Assembly (NCBI GenBank): GCA_003584005.1
Contig: QXHL01000019.1
Location: 1-58,678 of the forward strand
Length of the DNA stretch: 58,678 nucleotides
DNA from: Alicyclobacillaceae bacterium I2511
Lineage (GTDB): Bacteria; Bacillota; Bacilli; Alicyclobacillales; Alicyclobacillaceae
Direction of reading: 5' to 3'
The translations under genes were made by a program, and so were the position numbers. The notes below the pieces were generated by a model that was given only the letters and a program-made list of their open reading frames with translations, made no database searches and was not told where the DNA came from. This document shows positions 50,298 through 57,657 of the stretch, piece after piece. Position 1 is the first letter of the stretch. The number at the start of each line of letters is the position of its first letter.

Positions 50298-51305
50298 GTG
50301 TCCACTATGTCCGATGTGGCCAAAAAGGCCAGCGTATCTGTGATGACTGTATCCAGAATTATTAGCGGAAGTGGGTCTGTAAAAGAATCCACACGAAAAA
50401 AAGTACTGCATGCAATGGAAGAACTGAATTATATTCCAAAGGGTCTCAGTAAAAAGGTGATTCGCAGTGAAATAAGTACGTTGATGTTGATTGTTCCAGA
50501 TATAACTAATTCTTTTTTCACATTTATTGCCCGTGGTATGGAAGATGTAGCAAAAAAACATGGGTATCGAGTATTTTTAGCAAATACAGATGAAAACCTA
50601 CATAAAGAAAGCGAATATATTGAGATGTGCCTAGAATTTCACGCAGATGGTGTGCTCATTGCCCCTGTAGGGGACAGTTCAAAAGAAAATCTCGAATTGC
50701 TCTTACAACAAGAGATCCCATTTGTGCTGATAGATCGAGAGGTCAATGGAATTCAAGTGGATGTAGTCAAAGGGGACATCATCAGTGCCTCCAAAACTTT
50801 AATTGAACATCTCATCACTCTGGGTCACAGTCGCATTGCCATCATCACTGGCCCCCCTGATAATGGAGCGAGCCGGGATAGAATTGAAGGATATCGTCAA
50901 GCACTAAATGCGTCTGGTCTTCCCTATTTAGATCAACTCGTTAAGGAATCCACAATGATGCGAGATATAAACCCGACATTTATAGATGAATTGCTGTCGA
51001 TACCCCATCCACCTACAGCCCTGTTTGTGGCCAATATGTTTCAGTACGCACATTCCTTGAAACGCCTACATGAAATGGAACTACGCGTTCCAGAAGATAT
51101 CAGTATTGTTGGTTTTGGTAACACCGACTACTTAGCTGCTATTGATTCGGCTCTCACCGCTGCAATTCAGCCTACATACAGCTATGGTTCACTGGGAACC
51201 CAGCTATTAATCGAAAGAATTGAAGGTTCGCGAGAAATCCCGCGCAAAATTCTTTTACAAAACGATATCGTCTTTCGCAATTCAACAGCCCCACCTAAAC
51301 CGTAA
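50298..51305 (+). CDS. LacI-family repressor, likely of the uronate operon
   Basis: About 335 residues. The N-terminal helix-turn-helix is DVAKKASVSVMTVSRIISG with the hinge ALEEL-like HAMEELNYIPKG; the rest is a periplasmic-binding-protein-like sensor (LMLIVPDITNSFF, FHADGVLIAP, EGYRQAL, SIVGFGNTDY). Start: GTG at 50298 with AGGGGGAGG upstream; GTG at 50292 and ATG at 50307 are alternatives. It is divergent from kdgA, whose promoter holds a palindromic operator. Its codon use is more AT-rich than its neighbours' (many AAA, GAA, ATT), hinting at separate origin. Confidence 0.86.
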   Translation: MSTMSDVAKKASVSVMTVSRIISGSGSVKESTRKKVLHAMEELNYIPKGLSKKVIRSEISTLMLIVPDITNSFFTFIARGMEDVAKKHGYRVFLANTDENLHKESEYIEMCLEFHADGVLIAPVGDSSKENLELLLQQEIPFVLIDREVNGIQVDVVKGDIISASKTLIEHLITLGHSRIAIITGPPDNGASRDRIEGYRQALNASGLPYLDQLVKESTMMRDINPTFIDELLSIPHPPTALFVANMFQYAHSLKRLHEMELRVPEDISIVGFGNTDYLAAIDSALTAAIQPTYSYGSLGTQLLIERIEGSREIPRKILLQNDIVFRNSTAPPKP

Positions 51306-51384
51306 CAGTGCAGTGGTTTTTTCAAACAATCTACCCCCTCGGCGATCCCCATTTATTTACAGATGTGCCTCCTCTGCAACCGAA

Positions 51385-52080
51385 TCAGTCTGGCTGGTTG
51401 TCAATAGCGACATTCAACGACCGTAGGCGTTGATGTGTCATCACTACCGCCAAGGCATCATCCAAGTACCCTAAGGGAAATAGGTAGTCTGGAATGGAAT
51501 CTGTGGCCAGCACAAAATATAATAATCCGCTACCAAGAATGGCTCGTTCCTGCTCTAATGTTCCAGGTTGGCAAAAATGCGTATACATCTCATCCAGGTC
51601 TTCTACAAACGGTCCGATGCCCACCACCTGTTGGCGCTTCACCGGAAATTTTTCCTCAATTAAGGCCTTCCCCTCAGGAGTTCTCGCATAGTCTTCATAC
51701 GTACACAGTGCCTTAGCAATCTCTTCTGCTGTCAGACATTTTGCTGCAATGCCGAGGTGATCCATAAGTTTGGCAATCATGTCTTGCGCCAAAGTGGCAG
51801 ACCCCACCCATTGGGTCCATCGCGCAGACTCCGCAAAATTTGCGGGTTCCACTGACGAAAACCCAGCTGCCGTAAACAGCACCCAAGGGGCCACACCTAA
51901 TCCCTGTGCCAAACGTTGCAAGTAGTTTGGGTTAATGCGCTGTTTTCCTCTCACCATCTTAGAAATTGTCGCTGTGGGAATTCCCGTTTCCTTCGCCAAT
52001 TGACGCATCGACAGGCCACGAGTACGCAACAGGGTTTTGACAGTCTGTTCAAGATTTGCACCGCTGTCTGAAATCGGCAT
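51385..52080 (-). CDS. XRE helix-turn-helix fused to a DUF1232 (YkvA-like) domain
   Basis: 231 residues. An XRE domain at the N terminus (about 15-70: MRQLAKETGIPTATISKMVRGKQ) is followed by a helical middle and a C-terminal DUF1232-like segment (about 180-220: GSGLLYFVLATDSIPDYLFPLGYLDD in parts). DUF1232 usually sits in small membrane-associated proteins with the Pro-x-Asp-x-Ile-Pro-Asp pattern; fusion to a DNA-binding domain suggests a membrane- or ion-linked regulator. GAGGTG precedes the ATG. An inverted repeat lies 12 bases upstream of the ATG. It diverges from an Nramp-like transporter, its likely target. Function unknown. Confidence 0.8.
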   Translation of the reverse strand: MPISDSGANLEQTVKTLLRTRGLSMRQLAKETGIPTATISKMVRGKQRINPNYLQRLAQGLGVAPWVLFTAAGFSSVEPANFAESARWTQWVGSATLAQDMIAKLMDHLGIAAKCLTAEEIAKALCTYEDYARTPEGKALIEEKFPVKRQQVVGIGPFVEDLDEMYTHFCQPGTLEQERAILGSGLLYFVLATDSIPDYLFPLGYLDDALAVVMTHQRLRSLNVAIDNQPD

Positions 52081-52091
52081 TCGATTACACC

Positions 52092-52111
52092 TCGAATTTT
52101 AAAAAATTTGA
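52092..52111. promoter_or_regulatory. Inverted repeat upstream of the XRE gene
   Basis: TCGAATTTT (52092-52100) and AAAATTTGA (52103-52111) form a near-perfect AT-rich palindrome next to the XRE ribosome site; a candidate autoregulatory operator. Confidence 0.35.
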
Positions 52112-52240
52112 TGTCCAGTATCGCTGGCACAACGACCCTGCCGTGTAGTTCGATATTTTCTGTGTTTCTCGTTTAGCAATGCCAGGCAACACACTTTTTC
52201 GCGGCCTTGTGTAGGATATGCAAACACCTGCGGAGGAGTT

Positions 52241-53530
52241 GTGGCCAAAATGGAATCGCCAGAAATTGAGATTACGCAAAAACAGCGGAAGCCCCATATT
52301 TTCCCGATGAAACTTCTATGGTTAGTGATTGGGCCCGGTCTTCTGGCCATGATTGGTGACAACGATGCAGGGGGAGTGCTCAGCTACGTAATCACCGGTG
52401 CACAGTTTGGCGTCGGATTTTTCATTCCCTTTGTACTGTTACTAGGCCCACTGACCTACACAGTTCAGGAAATGGTAATGCGACTGTGCATTGTTACACA
52501 ACGCAGTTTCACACAGTTGATTCAGGAACAATTTGGGAAGTGGTGGGTGACTGTCTCCCTAAGCACGTTGATGGTCAATAATCTGCTGTCCCTCGTTACA
52601 GAATTTATCGGCATGACTGCCGGATTGACAACCCTCGGTTTGCCCTTTGCAGTCAGTGACCTGGTCAGCCTATGTCTGGTTGTAGTTTTGGCGCTCGCTG
52701 GAAGCTACTGGACCAAGGAACGATTGGCCCTCTTTTTGGGTAGCCTAAACTTGGTCTTTTTAGTCGTTTCTTTCATGACCCATCCAAGCCTCAGTCGTGT
52801 CGCACACGCCTTCACAAACTGGTCCATCCCTTCCGGGGTGCATTCCCTCCTTTTGCTGTACCTGATTGCCACCATTGGTAATGCATTCGCACCGTGGATG
52901 ATTTTTTTTCAAGGCAATGCTGTTCTGGATAAGGGAATGACCGTCAAAGACCTGCGCCTGGGCCGCTTGGACACAGCCTTGGGCAGTTTTATTCAAGTCG
53001 TGATTGCTGCCATTCTCATTCTCTGTGGTACTGCCCTGTACGGCCCAAGCCACAACATCGTAGCTTCCCTGTCTGGGCCCGCCCAAGTCATCGCAGCTTA
53101 CCTACAGCACGCTGGGCCCGTTGCCTCAGACCTGTTTGCCTTTGGATTATTCAATGCTGGATTCCTAGCCGCATTCACCATTTCCATGTCCACCGCATGG
53201 ACCTTTGCCTCCACCCTGGGCTGGGCCCGCAGTCTCGACGACAAGTGGCACCAGGCACCGCGTTTCTATGGAATCTACCTGGGTAGTGTAGTCATTGCCG
53301 CACTTGTGGTTTTAATTCCCTCCCTTCCCCTCACCCTGATGGCCATTGTGGCACAATTCACATCCGCCATTCTGATGATTCCAGCCTTAATATTTTTACT
53401 GTTGTTGGTAGGCAACCAAAAAATCATGGGCCGCTACCACAACCGTCCTTTGTACCAATTGTGGGGCTGGGTCATTACATCAGGCATCACCGGGCTGTCC
53501 CTGGTCCTTCTCTACACCAGCCTGTTCTAA
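52241..53530 (+). CDS. Nramp-related divalent metal transporter with altered binding site
   Basis: 429 residues, about eleven membrane helices of the SLC11 (Nramp) fold. Helix 1 normally has DPGN; here the aligned motif is DAGG in MIGDNDAGGVLSY. Helix 6 normally has A-x-x-M-P-H; here it reads NAFAPW, so the metal-selective Met is Ala and the His is Trp. These changes are of the kind that shift Nramp transporters from manganese or iron toward magnesium (the NRMT branch). Import into the cytosol with protons or metal alone is expected, but unproved. Start: GTG at 52241; ATG at 52250 is the alternative. Divergent from the XRE-DUF1232 gene. Confidence 0.82.
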   Translation: MAKMESPEIEITQKQRKPHIFPMKLLWLVIGPGLLAMIGDNDAGGVLSYVITGAQFGVGFFIPFVLLLGPLTYTVQEMVMRLCIVTQRSFTQLIQEQFGKWWVTVSLSTLMVNNLLSLVTEFIGMTAGLTTLGLPFAVSDLVSLCLVVVLALAGSYWTKERLALFLGSLNLVFLVVSFMTHPSLSRVAHAFTNWSIPSGVHSLLLLYLIATIGNAFAPWMIFFQGNAVLDKGMTVKDLRLGRLDTALGSFIQVVIAAILILCGTALYGPSHNIVASLSGPAQVIAAYLQHAGPVASDLFAFGLFNAGFLAAFTISMSTAWTFASTLGWARSLDDKWHQAPRFYGIYLGSVVIAALVVLIPSLPLTLMAIVAQFTSAILMIPALIFLLLLVGNQKIMGRYHNRPLYQLWGWVITSGITGLSLVLLYTSLF

Positions 53531-53674
53531 TCCTGAGACACAACCGTTGCTTGTTTCATACTTTCCAACCAATTGTTAATGAATCGCTCATGATTGGCTC
53601 ACGGCTCTCCCTTTTTCACGAAGTAAGATGTCCACAGACGAATCACCAGCGCTATCGAAAGAGGGAGGTTCCGC

Positions 53675-54202
53675 ATGTCAGGAAGAATGAGCCAACAACT
53701 TGTGGCCTTATGCAGCGTCGCCATCGGATCTATCTACGCCGCAGGTTATTTTATTACTGCAGTCCCCACCAATGCGGCTGTCCTCAGTGCACCCGTACCA
53801 ACAACCGGATCCACTGCAGGGTCTGCCCCTGTTGCCCCCGCACAGTCGAGTGGCCAAGCCCAGTCTAGTTCTGCAAGGACAATCCAGACGGCGGCCAGTT
53901 CATCCCAGGGCAAAGCAAAAACACCGGCTAAAGCAAAATATCGGGATGGGACCTTCTACGGAACTGGCAGCAGTGTATATGGAACCGTGGCTGTTGCACT
54001 AGCGGTGAAACAAGGTCGGATTGCTTCCGTGCAGATTACCCAGTGCACCACACATTACCCACAGTCTGTCATAGATCCAGTGTTGCCCCAGATGGTACTG
54101 TCCCGGCAAAGTTGGCGGGTGGACATCGTCTCTGGGGCCACTGCGAGTACCATCGACTTCGCGCAAGCGGTCTATAGTGCGTTGCAGCAGGCCAAATTAT
54201 GA
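53675..54202 (+). CDS. Exported FMN-binding-domain protein
   Basis: 175 residues. A signal peptide or anchor (about 8-35) is followed by a Ser/Pro/Thr/Ala-rich linker (36-85) and one FMN_bind domain. The flavinylation motif Dxx(S/T)GAT is present in DIVSGATAST, with Thr156 as likely FMN acceptor. Such domains carry covalently bound FMN outside the membrane and pass electrons. GGGAGG six bases before the ATG. The 3' end overlaps the apbE start by four bases (ATGA), a sign of translational coupling. Together with ApbE and an RnfD-like protein it forms a short redox chain. Confidence 0.88.
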   Translation: MSGRMSQQLVALCSVAIGSIYAAGYFITAVPTNAAVLSAPVPTTGSTAGSAPVAPAQSSGQAQSSSARTIQTAASSSQGKAKTPAKAKYRDGTFYGTGSSVYGTVAVALAVKQGRIASVQITQCTTHYPQSVIDPVLPQMVLSRQSWRVDIVSGATASTIDFAQAVYSALQQAKL

Positions 54203-55155
54203 GCCACCCGGAACAGCATGTGGAAATGGCTGTGCACTCGCGCAAGCAATCCAGACTCTGTATGGGCACGGTTGTAAGCATCAAAGTGGTCTCCACACTG
54301 CCGAATCAGAGGATAGACCAAGCCCTGGAAAAATCCTTCGAGGCCATTCAGTTTGTCGAATCCATGTGCACTCGCTTTTCTGAAAACAGTCCATTGCGTC
54401 GTTTGGCTACAAGGATTGGCGTCCCGGTGGAAGTGCCCACCATTCTCTACGAAGCCATCCGCTTCGCGCTGGAAGTCGCTCACTGGACCGATGGTGCCTT
54501 CGATCCGACGGTCGGCCACGTCATGGAACAGCATGGATTTCACCATCACTACCTCACCGGGGACAGGGTCCGCCCGCTGACGGATACCCCAGCATCCGTC
54601 AGCTACCGGGATGTCCTTCTTGATGAAGACAAGCGAACCGTTTTGCTGCAAAAACCGCTCCTGCTGGATTTAGGAGCTGTCGCTAAAGGCCTCGCTGTAG
54701 ACCTGGCGGCCAAAGAATTGCAACAGTTTGACGGATTCGCTATTAATGCTGGCGGCGATGCCTACCTGCACGGCAAAAATGAATATGGTTTAAATTGGAA
54801 TGTTGGAATTACACATCCAGTTCACAAACAGCAAACTATTGCCACCTTGGAGATCACAGACATGGCGGTGTGTACATCAGGCAGCTATGAACGGATAAGC
54901 CCCTCAACGGCCAACACACATCACCTAGTGGATGGCCGCACCGGGGTGTCCCCAACAGAACTCGTCAGTTGCACTGTGCTGGCCCCCTACGCAATGCTCG
55001 CAGATGCCCTATCCACGGCTGCCTTTGTGCTTGGTAAAGACCGTGGCATGCACCAACTGGCAGAAATGAACTTGGAGGGCCTATTCGTCACCTCTACATT
55101 GGAGGTTCACCACACAACGCAAATAAAGGAGTTTATTCATGAACGAGCAAACTAA
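54199..55155 (+). CDS. apbE: ApbE FAD:protein FMN transferase
   Basis: 318 residues. ApbE takes FMN from FAD and links it to a Thr in FMN_bind proteins, using magnesium. Seen: CMGTVVSIKV, the flexible FDPTVG part, LLLDLGAVAKGLAVD, NAGGDAYLHG, and DALSTAAFVLG. No signal peptide or lipobox is seen at the N terminus, although many ApbE proteins act outside the cell; either flavinylation precedes export, or a nonstandard N-terminal signal exists. It overlaps both neighbours and its target is very likely the product of the gene before it. Confidence 0.9.
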   Translation: MSHPEQHVEMAVHSRKQSRLCMGTVVSIKVVSTLPNQRIDQALEKSFEAIQFVESMCTRFSENSPLRRLATRIGVPVEVPTILYEAIRFALEVAHWTDGAFDPTVGHVMEQHGFHHHYLTGDRVRPLTDTPASVSYRDVLLDEDKRTVLLQKPLLLDLGAVAKGLAVDLAAKELQQFDGFAINAGGDAYLHGKNEYGLNWNVGITHPVHKQQTIATLEITDMAVCTSGSYERISPSTANTHHLVDGRTGVSPTELVSCTVLAPYAMLADALSTAAFVLGKDRGMHQLAEMNLEGLFVTSTLEVHHTTQIKEFIHERAN

Positions 55156-55978
55156 AACTAGGACCAAATCGAGTTCCATTGGGCAATTTTTGCACACGCC
55201 AAAAGGGCTGGTACTCGTCCTTTTGCTGGCAATGACTGAACTGGCCACCCTTAATCCCAGCGAAAGCCACGGTGAGGTGAACGTATTAGCTGCTGTCTTG
55301 ACAGCTCTCGGATTGGACTTGCTGATGGGCTTGGGGCAAAAACCGCGCCGTCTGATTTCTGTGGGAGGCCTAATAACCGGACTGATTGTGGCCGACATTC
55401 TGAGTGCCACCGCACCCTGGTATGTTGCAGCGGCCACCACAGCCATTGCCATTGTCTCTAAACACCTGCTAAAGATAAAAAGGAAGCCCATCTTTAATCC
55501 GGCTGCCTTTGGACTGCTAGCAGCCATCTTCCTGTTTCCTGTCGGGCAAAGCTGGTGGGGGAGTTTATCCCTGCTACCAGGTTGGTGTATTGTTCTCCTT
55601 GTGGCAGCGGGGGGTCTTGTGGCACAGAAAGTCAATAAATTCCCACAAGTTTTGGCTTTCTTAGGCACTTACTTCAGCCTGTTACTCATGATGGGAATCT
55701 TTCATCTCGGCTTGCCTTCAGATACACCTGGAGATGCCTTACGTATTCCCTTCGTCAATTCCGCAGTGTTCTTAGCCTTCTTTATGCTCACAGACCCGCC
55801 AACCTCACCAGCCAAATATAAGCAACAGGTTTATTTTGGTGTGATTTCTGCGGTGTTTAGCATTCTGATATTCGCACTGCAAGGGGGACTAGCCTACTTA
55901 TTTGTAGGTCTCCTGCTTGCCAACGGATGGCGGGTGTGGGCCATGCGCAAGCCCCAATTTGTCAGGGTATCGACATGA
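55139..55978 (+). CDS. RnfD/NqrB-like membrane protein of a flavin redox cluster
   Basis: 279 residues and about eight membrane helices. Seen: SVGGLITGLIVADIL, RKPIFNPAAFGLL and FFMLTDPPTSP, the usual motifs of the NQR2/RnfD family, which carry flavin and electrons across or along the membrane. AAAGGAG lies seven bases before the ATG; the gene overlaps apbE by 17 bases. Rnf/Nqr complexes need six subunits, but here only this one plus the FMN-binding protein and ApbE are present. So the set is not a normal ion pump but likely a route for electrons to the outside. Confidence 0.85.
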   Translation: MNEQTKTRTKSSSIGQFLHTPKGLVLVLLLAMTELATLNPSESHGEVNVLAAVLTALGLDLLMGLGQKPRRLISVGGLITGLIVADILSATAPWYVAAATTAIAIVSKHLLKIKRKPIFNPAAFGLLAAIFLFPVGQSWWGSLSLLPGWCIVLLVAAGGLVAQKVNKFPQVLAFLGTYFSLLLMMGIFHLGLPSDTPGDALRIPFVNSAVFLAFFMLTDPPTSPAKYKQQVYFGVISAVFSILIFALQGGLAYLFVGLLLANGWRVWAMRKPQFVRVST

Positions 55979-56891
55979 TTTGGTCCAGGTGTCTGCTGTA
56001 CAGTCGAAGTGTTTGTACACTTGGCCATTGACGCACAACCGACAGATGACGATGACGGTGCAATCGGATTTGACGGGCTACTGTGTGGGGAGTGTACAGG
56101 AGCATGGTCAAAAGCGCACAGTCTTCCCCACTTAAGGGTCGGACGCGATTGTATACGTCCAGCCACCGCAAAACTTTTTCTCCTGACCAACCACAGTTTC
56201 TCTGCAGCAAATGTGCTAAATCTACCATTCGAACCTGGTATGCAACCGCATCAAAATCAATCACATAAAGATGCCCCCTTGTGTTGCGCACCAAGTTAGG
56301 ATAGTTGAAATCGCCGTGTGCAAGGGCACCATGGGCGGTCTCATGACGGATTCCATCCTGGACAGTGGGCTCTTGCAACCGCGATTGTGCGAGATCACAA
56401 AAATCTAACAACAGGGCCCGAGTATCTGAAGGAATAGACCCGGTTTGTTGGAGAACGTGTCGTGTTTGACGGATGCCATTCTCCAGTTTTTCTACTTTTC
56501 TTCTGCAAGTTATGCCATCCGAACAAACAAACCCCTCACTGTGTTTGTGGAAACGTGCGAGGGTTTGAACAGCTTGTCCGTATTCATCCAGATTAGAAAA
56601 ATTAGGACTCCGTCCACGAATCCAATCGGTCAGCATATATTTGCGTTGCTTGATACGAGCCCAAAGGAAACCCTCTTTTGTCCGCAAAATCTTAGGAATG
56701 TACGGGAACCCAGACTTTTTCAAATATTCCATTGCCATCGCGATAAATTGCATTTCCTGTTGGTTGTAGTCAAATGGTTTGAGACACAGCACACTCCCAT
56801 TTTGGGTGGTAATGCGAAACACATCGCGAACCGGCTGAACCTCACTCAGGCGCAAAGAATACACATTTTCAAATCCCCGCCACAATCCCAT
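55962..56891 (-). CDS. CotS-type spore-coat kinase-like protein
   Basis: 309 residues of the APH/CotS kinase-like fold. Seen: SVLCLKPFDYNQQEMQFI at the N-terminal lobe, YMLTDWIRGR, the catalytic loop HGDFNYPNLV and the metal-binding VIDFDAVAYQVRMVDLA. The family includes CotS, YsxE and YutH of sporulating Bacilli; members are spore coat components or assembly factors, with kinase activity uncertain. AGGGGG lies before the ATG. The 3' end overlaps the convergent RnfD-like gene by 17 bases. It agrees with the spore-forming host suggested by spoVR. Confidence 0.82.
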   Translation of the reverse strand: MGLWRGFENVYSLRLSEVQPVRDVFRITTQNGSVLCLKPFDYNQQEMQFIAMAMEYLKKSGFPYIPKILRTKEGFLWARIKQRKYMLTDWIRGRSPNFSNLDEYGQAVQTLARFHKHSEGFVCSDGITCRRKVEKLENGIRQTRHVLQQTGSIPSDTRALLLDFCDLAQSRLQEPTVQDGIRHETAHGALAHGDFNYPNLVRNTRGHLYVIDFDAVAYQVRMVDLAHLLQRNCGWSGEKVLRWLDVYNRVRPLSGEDCALLTMLLYTPHTVARQIRLHRHRHLSVVRQWPSVQTLRLYSRHLDQIMSIP

Positions 56892-57028
56892 CCATCATAG
56901 CCCCCTGAAGATTCAGGCGTAGAAGCGTCCGTACCCCTAGTGTATGCATGGGACACCTGCACGGTTGGGCCAATTTACAGCCAGTGATTACAGTCAGGGA
57001 GTTGGAAAGAGTGCCGGGACAAACGAAA

Positions 57029-57295
57029 TCAGTGATTCACTCTGTAATCATCAATATTCCGCAACATAATCACATCGTCATCCGTAAATTCCAGCGTCAT
57101 CCGAATGGTTGCATTCACAGAGCATTCATACACTTCATTTGTTCTCTGCACATGTTTAAACCTAAAGGACGGAGAAGCAGACGAAAAGTGTTCTAAGTGC
57201 TGTGCAGTCACCAAAACGGCCATGCGAATTTCCGGGTTGTCCCGAACCAATTTGACATATTGCCTATCAAAGCGAGATGAGGTGTCAATTTTCAT
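57029..57295 (-). CDS. RelE/ParE-superfamily toxin-like protein
   Basis: 88 residues, the usual toxin length. Seen: FDRQYVKLVRDNPEIRMAV and the closing FTDDDVIMLRNIDDYRVNH, typical of RelE/YafQ-type folds, with a beta-hairpin IRMTLEF. It would act as an mRNA-cleaving or gyrase-poisoning toxin when its partner is lost; which, if either, is not shown. The start overlaps the last codons of the upstream antitoxin by 11 bases, the normal layout for toxin-antitoxin pairs. Confidence 0.7.
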   Translation of the reverse strand: MKIDTSSRFDRQYVKLVRDNPEIRMAVLVTAQHLEHFSSASPSFRFKHVQRTNEVYECSVNATIRMTLEFTDDDVIMLRNIDDYRVNH

Positions 57296-57545
57296 CGTTT
57301 TTGACCCCAGCCAGTAAATCTAGGTGTTGCATCAGTTCTTCAGAACTGTTGAATGGCCCGTACACTTGCCCCGCTACAATATCTTCATTTGCTTCTCGCT
57401 CGCCAGCCTGCCACCGTTCCGTCCAATACCAAGACTGATCCGCATGTTCTACAGCCGTTCGAATCGTTTGATACACCGTCTCCAACTCCATTGGGTCTGT
57501 AATTTGATCAATCAGTTGATGTAACTTTTCTTTGTTTATAGCCAT
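57285..57545 (-). CDS. Putative cognate antitoxin
   Basis: 86 residues. Helical N-terminal part (KLHQLIDQITDPMELETVY) and an acidic C-terminal part (EREANEDIVAGQVYGPFNSS), which is typical of the toxin-binding end of RelB/YefM-like antitoxins. I do not recognise a precise family. It precedes the toxin with an 11-base overlap and has a strong promoter upstream. AAGGGG lies about 13 bases before the ATG. Confidence 0.65.
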   Translation of the reverse strand: MAINKEKLHQLIDQITDPMELETVYQTIRTAVEHADQSWYWTERWQAGEREANEDIVAGQVYGPFNSSEELMQHLDLLAGVKNDEN

Positions 57546-57586
57546 GTTTCAAGCACACCCCTTTGTCCCTGACTTCTTGGCTCTCA

Positions 57587-57615
57587 AGTATAAGAGGTTG
57601 CCCGGAAAGGGTCAA
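57587..57615 (-). promoter_or_regulatory. Sigma-A promoter of the toxin-antitoxin pair
   Basis: On the minus strand TTGACC (57615-57610), 17 bases, TATACT (57592-57587), about 40 bases before the antitoxin start. The -35 overlaps the left arm of the hairpin that follows spoVR. Confidence 0.75.
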
Positions 57616-57641
57616 GAACTTCGCTTCGCATCACCCTTTCC
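57604..57641 (-). terminator. Hairpin after spoVR
   Basis: GGAAAGGGT (57604-57612) pairs with ACCCTTTCC (57633-57641), 17 bases past the spoVR stop. No T-run. Confidence 0.55.
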
Positions 57642-57657
57642 GAACCGCTCGACAGCA

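Noticed and set aside
52121-52140. TGGCAC followed by CTGC as another sigma-54 promoter before the Nramp gene
   Set aside because: The GG and GC pairs are 12 rather than 10 bases apart, and the -12 element lacks TTGC.
55139-55978. A complete Rnf or Nqr ion pump
   Set aside because: Only one membrane subunit, one FMN-binding protein and ApbE are present; the other subunits are absent from the window.
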